Source: Ilyomonas sp964658445
GTDB taxonomy: Bacteria > Bacteroidota > Bacteroidia > Chitinophagales > Chitinophagaceae
NCBI GenBank assembly: GCA_964658445.1
Contig: CAZZZH010000165.1
Span: forward strand, 1 to 10,407
Length of the DNA stretch: 10,407 nucleotides
Direction: 5' to 3'
Shown: in pieces, positions 7,220 to 10,407 of the stretch
How positions within the stretch are numbered: the stretch's first letter is position 1
Layout: each line of letters opens with the position of its first letter
Notes under the pieces: model-generated
What the model was told of the DNA's origin: nothing
Seen by the model: only the letters and a program-made list of their open reading frames with translations
Database searches by the model: none
Position numbers and translations under genes: made by a program

Positions 7220-8488
7220 TTATTGCCAGCCAATGATAAATGAATGGACATCAGGCTCAGTAAAACGATACCGGCATGTATAGCCTGAGGCTTCGCAGAT
7301 TTGCTTTACGATAGACAAGCCCAGACCATTTCCTTCTTTACTGTTTGTACCTTTATAAAACCGGCTGAAAACATATTGTTCATCTAAGGCAGCCGTTTCG
7401 CCGCTATTGCTTATTTCTAACTCACGCGCCTGTAGGCTGATATTAATGAAACCCTTGCCAGTGTTGTGTCTTGCCGCATTTCCCAACAGATTATTCAACA
7501 ATATGTCGATTAGCTGCGGGTTGCTTCTTATGATTGTTTTTGCCAAATGAGTATGAACCGTAAGTTTTGATTCCTGCCATTGCTCAGCAAATTGTGTGAG
7601 CTTGTTTTGTATCGCTTCGCAAAGGTTGATATCGGTTGTATCAGCAAATTGCTGGTTTTCAATTTTTGCCAATAACAGCAATGACTGGTTCAATCGTTTT
7701 AGTTTTTTAATCGCATCATAAGCGCCTTCTGCAGCAGCACTTTGCTGTGCAGTGAGGCTTTCGCTCTGAATAATAACATCAAGCTTAGAGTTAATTACAG
7801 CCAACGGTGTTTGCATCTCGTGCGATGCATTTTCAGTAAATTCTTTCAGTATGTAGTAGTCCTGTTGCGCTTTATTGATAACACCCGATAGCGTTGTATT
7901 CAGTAAGCCAAACTCATCAATGTTTGTATCGGCAAATGTGATGGAACCGGCATCCGACAGGGTAAAATTGTTAAGCCCGTCAAGCGATTGGTAAAACGGC
8001 TTCCACAATTTTCGAAGCACAAAACGGTTGATAAAATAAGATGTGGTAAGAATAAGAATAATGGTAACTATGGTGATAATGATAATCGATTGGATAAGAT
8101 TATCTGTGCCTTCGAGTGACTTGCTGACTGTAACCAAATAGTTGTTTCCAATGACAGTAACGAAAAACACAATAGACCGCACCGTCTCTTCGTCACCGTC
8201 TTTTTCGTCGCGTGTATGCCGGGTGTAAATGTTGTGTTTAGGGCTATGCTTCGGCAAGGTTTTTATAAGCTGATAGGTCGTGTATTGGTCGTGTACTTCT
8301 ACCACTGGCGGCAATGCATTGTACTTACTGATGTAAGAGAGCACTTCGTTTTTTTCGATTCGCAGATCTTCATCAATACCGCTGATAATAACATAGCGAA
8401 GCAGGAAAGAAAACGCAATGCTCGCCAGCAAAAAGATAATGACCGTAGAGGCTACATTGATGCGGTTATACTTGGTAAACAGCTTCAT
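7220..8488 (-). CDS. Membrane sensor histidine kinase
   Basis: The 422-residue protein is a classical two-pass histidine kinase. TM1 is about 11-35, a periplasmic sensor loop spans about 36-132, TM2 is about 133-155, and a HAMP-like linker runs to about 205. The dimerisation and phosphoacceptor helix holds NASHEMQTPLA with H223. The ATPase domain shows an N-box NNLLGNAARHN (332-342), an F-box FSRFYKG (374-380) and a G2 box GNGLGLSIVK (387-396). The G1 Asp of DxGxG is replaced by Asn (ISNSGE, about 359-364), which I believe is common in Bacteroidota kinases and does not imply inactivity. The sensor loop has a His/acid-rich stretch (H81, H85, H91, then DEKDGDEE). It starts 14 bases after the regulator's stop, so the pair form one transcript, and it precedes the efflux genes it probably controls. 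Confidence 0.93.
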   Translation of the reverse strand: MKLFTKYNRINVASTVIIFLLASIAFSFLLRYVIISGIDEDLRIEKNEVLSYISKYNALPPVVEVHDQYTTYQLIKTLPKHSPKHNIYTRHTRDEKDGDEETVRSIVFFVTVIGNNYLVTVSKSLEGTDNLIQSIIIITIVTIILILTTSYFINRFVLRKLWKPFYQSLDGLNNFTLSDAGSITFADTNIDEFGLLNTTLSGVINKAQQDYYILKEFTENASHEMQTPLAVINSKLDVIIQSESLTAQQSAAAEGAYDAIKKLKRLNQSLLLLAKIENQQFADTTDINLCEAIQNKLTQFAEQWQESKLTVHTHLAKTIIRSNPQLIDILLNNLLGNAARHNTGKGFINISLQARELEISNSGETAALDEQYVFSRFYKGTNSKEGNGLGLSIVKQICEASGYTCRYRFTEPDVHSFIIGWQ

Positions 8489-8502
8489 AGTTATGGCTTG
8501 TG

Positions 8503-9183
8503 TCAGGAAGGTATAGCAAGTTTATAACCCATGCCATATACTGACCGTATGTAATCGGGACAGCTTGCCGCCAGCAATTTCTTCCTGATATTTTTGATGT
8601 GCGTGTACAAAAAATCGTAGTTGTCAGCCATGTCCATATCATCGCCCAGCAAGTGCTCGGCAATCGCCGCTTTACTGATGACTTTGTTTTTGTTACTTAC
8701 AAAATAGAGCAGGAGATCATACTCTTTCCGGGTAAGTTCTAACAGCTTTCCGGCAGCATAAATTTGCTTTTGGGCAAGGTTGATTTGCAATTGATCAAAC
8801 ACGATTTCGTTCTTGCCGCTAAACCATTTCCGGCGTATTAAGGCATCAACTCTTGCACTTAATTCAGAGAGGTGAAACGGCTTTACCAGGTAATCATCTG
8901 CACCTGCCTTTAAACCGGTTATCTTGTCGTCCAACGAGTTTTTTGCAGAGATAACAATTACACCGTCGGCTTTATCATTTGCTTTTAATTCTTTTAAAAT
9001 CTGCAGTCCGCTGCCGCCGGGCAATGTGATATCAAGTATTATGCAGGCATATTCATACAAGGATACTTTTTCGATGGCAGAAGAAAACGTAAAAGCTGTT
9101 TCGCAAACATATTGCTCACCGGAAAGATAGCGGCTGATGCTGTCCGACAAGGCAGCTTCATCTTCTATAATCAGTATTTTCAT
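8503..9183 (-). CDS. OmpR/PhoB-family response regulator
   Basis: The 226-residue protein has an N-terminal receiver domain (1-about 118) with acidic residues E7-D8, phosphoacceptor D51 in ILDITLPGGSG, switch S79 in VISAK and the conserved K101 in LVKPF. A C-terminal winged-helix DNA-binding domain (about 127-226) contains LLELTRKEYDLLLYFV, the recognition region around NYDFLYTHIKNIRKKL and the wing YIRSVYGMGYKL. It would be phosphorylated by the kinase encoded 14 bases downstream and act as a transcription factor for nearby genes, most simply the channel-adaptor-pump trio. CusR/QseB-like regulators are the closest functional type I can name. The only sensible start is ATG 9183, directly before MKILIIEDE. 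Confidence 0.95.
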   Translation of the reverse strand: MKILIIEDEAALSDSISRYLSGEQYVCETAFTFSSAIEKVSLYEYACIILDITLPGGSGLQILKELKANDKADGVIVISAKNSLDDKITGLKAGADDYLVKPFHLSELSARVDALIRRKWFSGKNEIVFDQLQINLAQKQIYAAGKLLELTRKEYDLLLYFVSNKNKVISKAAIAEHLLGDDMDMADNYDFLYTHIKNIRKKLLAASCPDYIRSVYGMGYKLAIPS

Positions 9184-9214
9184 TGGCTTATAACACCCGT
9201 TTTTAAATACCGGA

Positions 9215-9243
9215 TAAAGGTATAAGACAATGAATGAAACAAA
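9215..9243 (-). promoter_or_regulatory. Candidate promoter for the response regulator-kinase operon
   Basis: On the minus strand TTTG (9243-9240) is followed after 17 bases by TACCTTTA (9222-9215), a 7-of-8 match to TAnnTTTG. The leader to ATG 9183 would be about 25 bases. Element spacing is within the Bacteroidota range but one base deviates. Confidence 0.4.
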
Positions 9244-9308
9244 TACATGATGTTTTTACTTCATCAAAACGAAGAGCAGTAGAAGACAGATTGACTTCAA
9301 ATAAACCC

Positions 9309-9339
9309 ATTGCAACATGTTATTTGATTTTTACTTTTG
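9309..9339 (+). promoter_or_regulatory. Candidate Bacteroidota promoter for hslR
   Basis: TACTTTTG at 9332-9339 matches TAnnTTTG exactly. ATTG at 9309-9312, a 3-of-4 match to the -33 TTTG, lies 19 bases before it, the usual spacing. The ATG of hslR begins 19 bases after the element. It is divergent from the regulator promoter in the same 175-base gap. Confidence 0.6.
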
Positions 9340-9358
9340 AACTTTCATTTTTGATGTT

Positions 9359-9751
9359 ATGAGCGAGAAGAAAGAGAAGCTGCGCATAGATAAATATTTG
9401 TGGTCAATCCGTTTGTTTAAAACCAGAACGCTGGCTGCTGAAGCCTGCGACAAAGGCAAGGTAAAACAAAACGGCACTTCGCTGAAAGCCTCGAAAACAG
9501 TGAATGTGGGCGACGAATACGATGTGAAAACAGAAGCCCGGAAATGGGTGATTAAAGTAACCGGTTTGCTGGATCACCGGGTGCAATACAGCGAAGCGAT
9601 CGATTATTATTTAGACCTTACGCCGAACGAAGAAATAGAACATAACAAAACAAATTTGCCCTCTTTTTATACGGGAAAACGACAGAGCAAAACAGGCCGG
9701 CCTACTAAGAAAGAAAGGCGAGAGCTAGGCGGTTATCTGGAAGGAGAATGA
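9359..9751 (+). CDS. hslR: Hsp15-like S4-domain RNA-binding protein
   Basis: The 130-residue product begins with an S4 RNA-binding domain (about residues 8-60): LRIDKYLWSIRLFKTRTLA, then GKVKQNG, then KASKTVNVGDEYDV. It closely follows E. coli Hsp15 in order and length (133 residues), including the basic C-terminal tail GRPTKKERREL. Hsp15 binds free 50S subunits that still carry a nascent chain and helps recycle stalled ribosomes, acting in the cytoplasm. The start ATG 9359 follows a good promoter candidate. Its rightward neighbour is trmD, another RNA/translation gene, with a 137-base gap. The family assignment is strong; that it does exactly what E. coli Hsp15 does is inference. Confidence 0.9.
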   Translation: MSEKKEKLRIDKYLWSIRLFKTRTLAAEACDKGKVKQNGTSLKASKTVNVGDEYDVKTEARKWVIKVTGLLDHRVQYSEAIDYYLDLTPNEEIEHNKTNLPSFYTGKRQSKTGRPTKKERRELGGYLEGE

Positions 9752-9770
9752 AGAAATGTTTAATTGTTTT

Positions 9771-9852
9771 CAGAACGCACAAGAGTGCGACGCAACAGAC
9801 CCTTAACCGGAGTTACTGACTTCTGGCCCAAAATGGCTGTTAGGCTGTTCTG
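9771..9852 (+). other. Structured intergenic element between hslR and trmD
   Basis: Outer arms CAGAAC (9771-9776) and GTTCTG (9847-9852) enclose a small hairpin GCAC-(8 to 4 base loop region AAGA)-GTGC at 9777-9788. They also enclose a second stem in which AACAG (9794-9798), a bulged A and CC pair with GGCTGTT (9835-9841). Inside that stem CCGGAG (9807-9812) can pair with TTCTGG (9821-9826) using G-U pairs. GGCTGTT recurs at 9843-9849, giving an alternative partner. Together the parts allow a three-way branched fold. It could be a dispersed repeat, a leader structure for trmD or a small RNA. It is not a standard terminator because no T-run follows. Confidence 0.4.
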
Positions 9853-9888
9853 TATTTCTAAATTTCCCGCTAAAAACAATATCCGATT

Positions 9889-10407
9889 ATGAAGATAGAC
9901 ATCATCACTGTATTGCCCGAACTGCTGGACAGCCCATTTAGCCACAGCATCATGAAACGCGCACAGGACAAGGGTTTGCTGGAAGTAAAAACACATCAGC
10001 TTCGCCAGTGGGCGCTGAATAAATATGGGCAGGTTGACGACTATCAATACGGTGGCGGCGCGGGTATGGTAATGATGTGCGAGCCGCTGGCAAATGCCAT
10101 TGAAGAACTGCAGAAAGTAACCACTTACGATGAGATTATTTATGTAACGCCGGACGGAAAACGCTTTGACCAAAAGACAGCCAACGCCCTTTCGCTGAAA
10201 GAAAATGTACTCATCATTTGCGGGCATTACAAAGGCATCGACGAGCGCATTCGGGAGCATTATGTAACCATGGAAATCTCCATCGGCGATTATGTATTAA
10301 GCGGCGGCGAGCTGGCAGCGGCGGTTATTGTTGATGCGGTTGGCAGGTTGCTGCCCGGCGTGCTGAATGATGAAACCTCTGCGCTGACCGATTCCTTCCA
10401 GGATAAT
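9889..10407 (+). CDS. trmD: tRNA (guanine-37-N1)-methyltransferase TrmD, N-terminal part
   Basis: The frame opens at ATG 9889 and runs 173 codons to the right edge without a stop. The full enzyme is about 225-255 residues, so the C-terminal domain is missing because the window ends, not because of damage. TrmD is a trefoil-knot (SPOUT) enzyme that uses S-adenosylmethionine to methylate G37 next to the anticodon, preventing +1 frameshifting. Visible signatures are MKIDIITVLPELL at the start, VDDYQYGGGAGMVM (residues 49-62), IICGHYKGIDERI (109-121) and EISIGDYVLSGGELAA (129-144), the last two forming the knot that binds the cofactor. The end TDSFQDN matches the linker just before the C-terminal domain. 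It lies 137 bases after hslR, downstream of the structured element, and may be read through from the hslR promoter. Confidence 0.97.
   Translation, partial: MKIDIITVLPELLDSPFSHSIMKRAQDKGLLEVKTHQLRQWALNKYGQVDDYQYGGGAGMVMMCEPLANAIEELQKVTTYDEIIYVTPDGKRFDQKTANALSLKENVLIICGHYKGIDERIREHYVTMEISIGDYVLSGGELAAAVIVDAVGRLLPGVLNDETSALTDSFQDN

Noticed and set aside
7371..7412. Kinase G1 box with Asn in place of the usual Asp (ISNSGE).
   Set aside because: I believe this substitution is common in Bacteroidota kinases, and the H-, N-, F- and G2 boxes are intact, so a dead kinase is not indicated.
9859..9866. TAAATTTC as a -7 element for trmD.
   Set aside because: One base off consensus and no TTTG-like element at the right distance; in AT-rich spacer this match is expected by chance.
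9760..10260. A 166-codon open frame on the minus strand opposite trmD.
   Set aside because: It lies antisense to an unmistakable TrmD coding sequence, has no recognisable domain, and runs through the structured intergenic element; it is a shadow of trmD codon use.

Overview
The window looks like chromosomal DNA from a member of the Bacteroidota, probably close to Chitinophagaceae. Three things point that way: promoter candidates fit the Bacteroidota pattern (a -7 element TAnnTTTG with TTTG near -33), starts lack Shine-Dalgarno sequences, and the protein families match (HEMQTPL-type histidine kinase, PepSY-like secreted protein, lipoprotein adaptor). No phage, transposase, CRISPR, tRNA or rRNA is visible.

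Layout. Positions 1-9183 are all transcribed leftward (minus strand). Read in transcription order they are: an OmpR-type response regulator and its histidine kinase (9183-7220); an outer-membrane TolC-like channel, a lipoprotein membrane-fusion protein and an RND pump (7079-1754); then a three-gene cluster of a PepSY-like secreted protein, a PAP2 phosphatase and the start of a YncE-like beta-propeller protein that runs off the left edge (1598-1). Positions 9359-10407 run rightward and are housekeeping RNA genes: an Hsp15-like S4 protein (hslR) and the first 173 codons of trmD.

The core is a complete tripartite efflux system with its own two-component regulator: sensor, regulator, outer-membrane channel, adaptor and pump in one orientation, with a 4-base start/stop overlap between channel and adaptor. 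The substrate cannot be read from the sequence. The pump carries an AcrB-like Asp-Asp pair in TM4 but a CusA-like Glu (TM10) and Lys (TM11). The adaptor is short and has no room for an alpha-helical hairpin. The sensor's periplasmic loop is rich in His and acidic residues.

The most interesting non-coding items are a GCGAAGAC-type dispersed-repeat-like sequence plus hairpin between adaptor and pump genes, an approximately 80-base element able to fold into a branched structure between hslR and trmD, and a repeated TTCAGAAT motif with a palindrome upstream of the efflux genes. I did not find convincing evidence for a wholly new type of system. No stretch over 300 bases lacks a gene.
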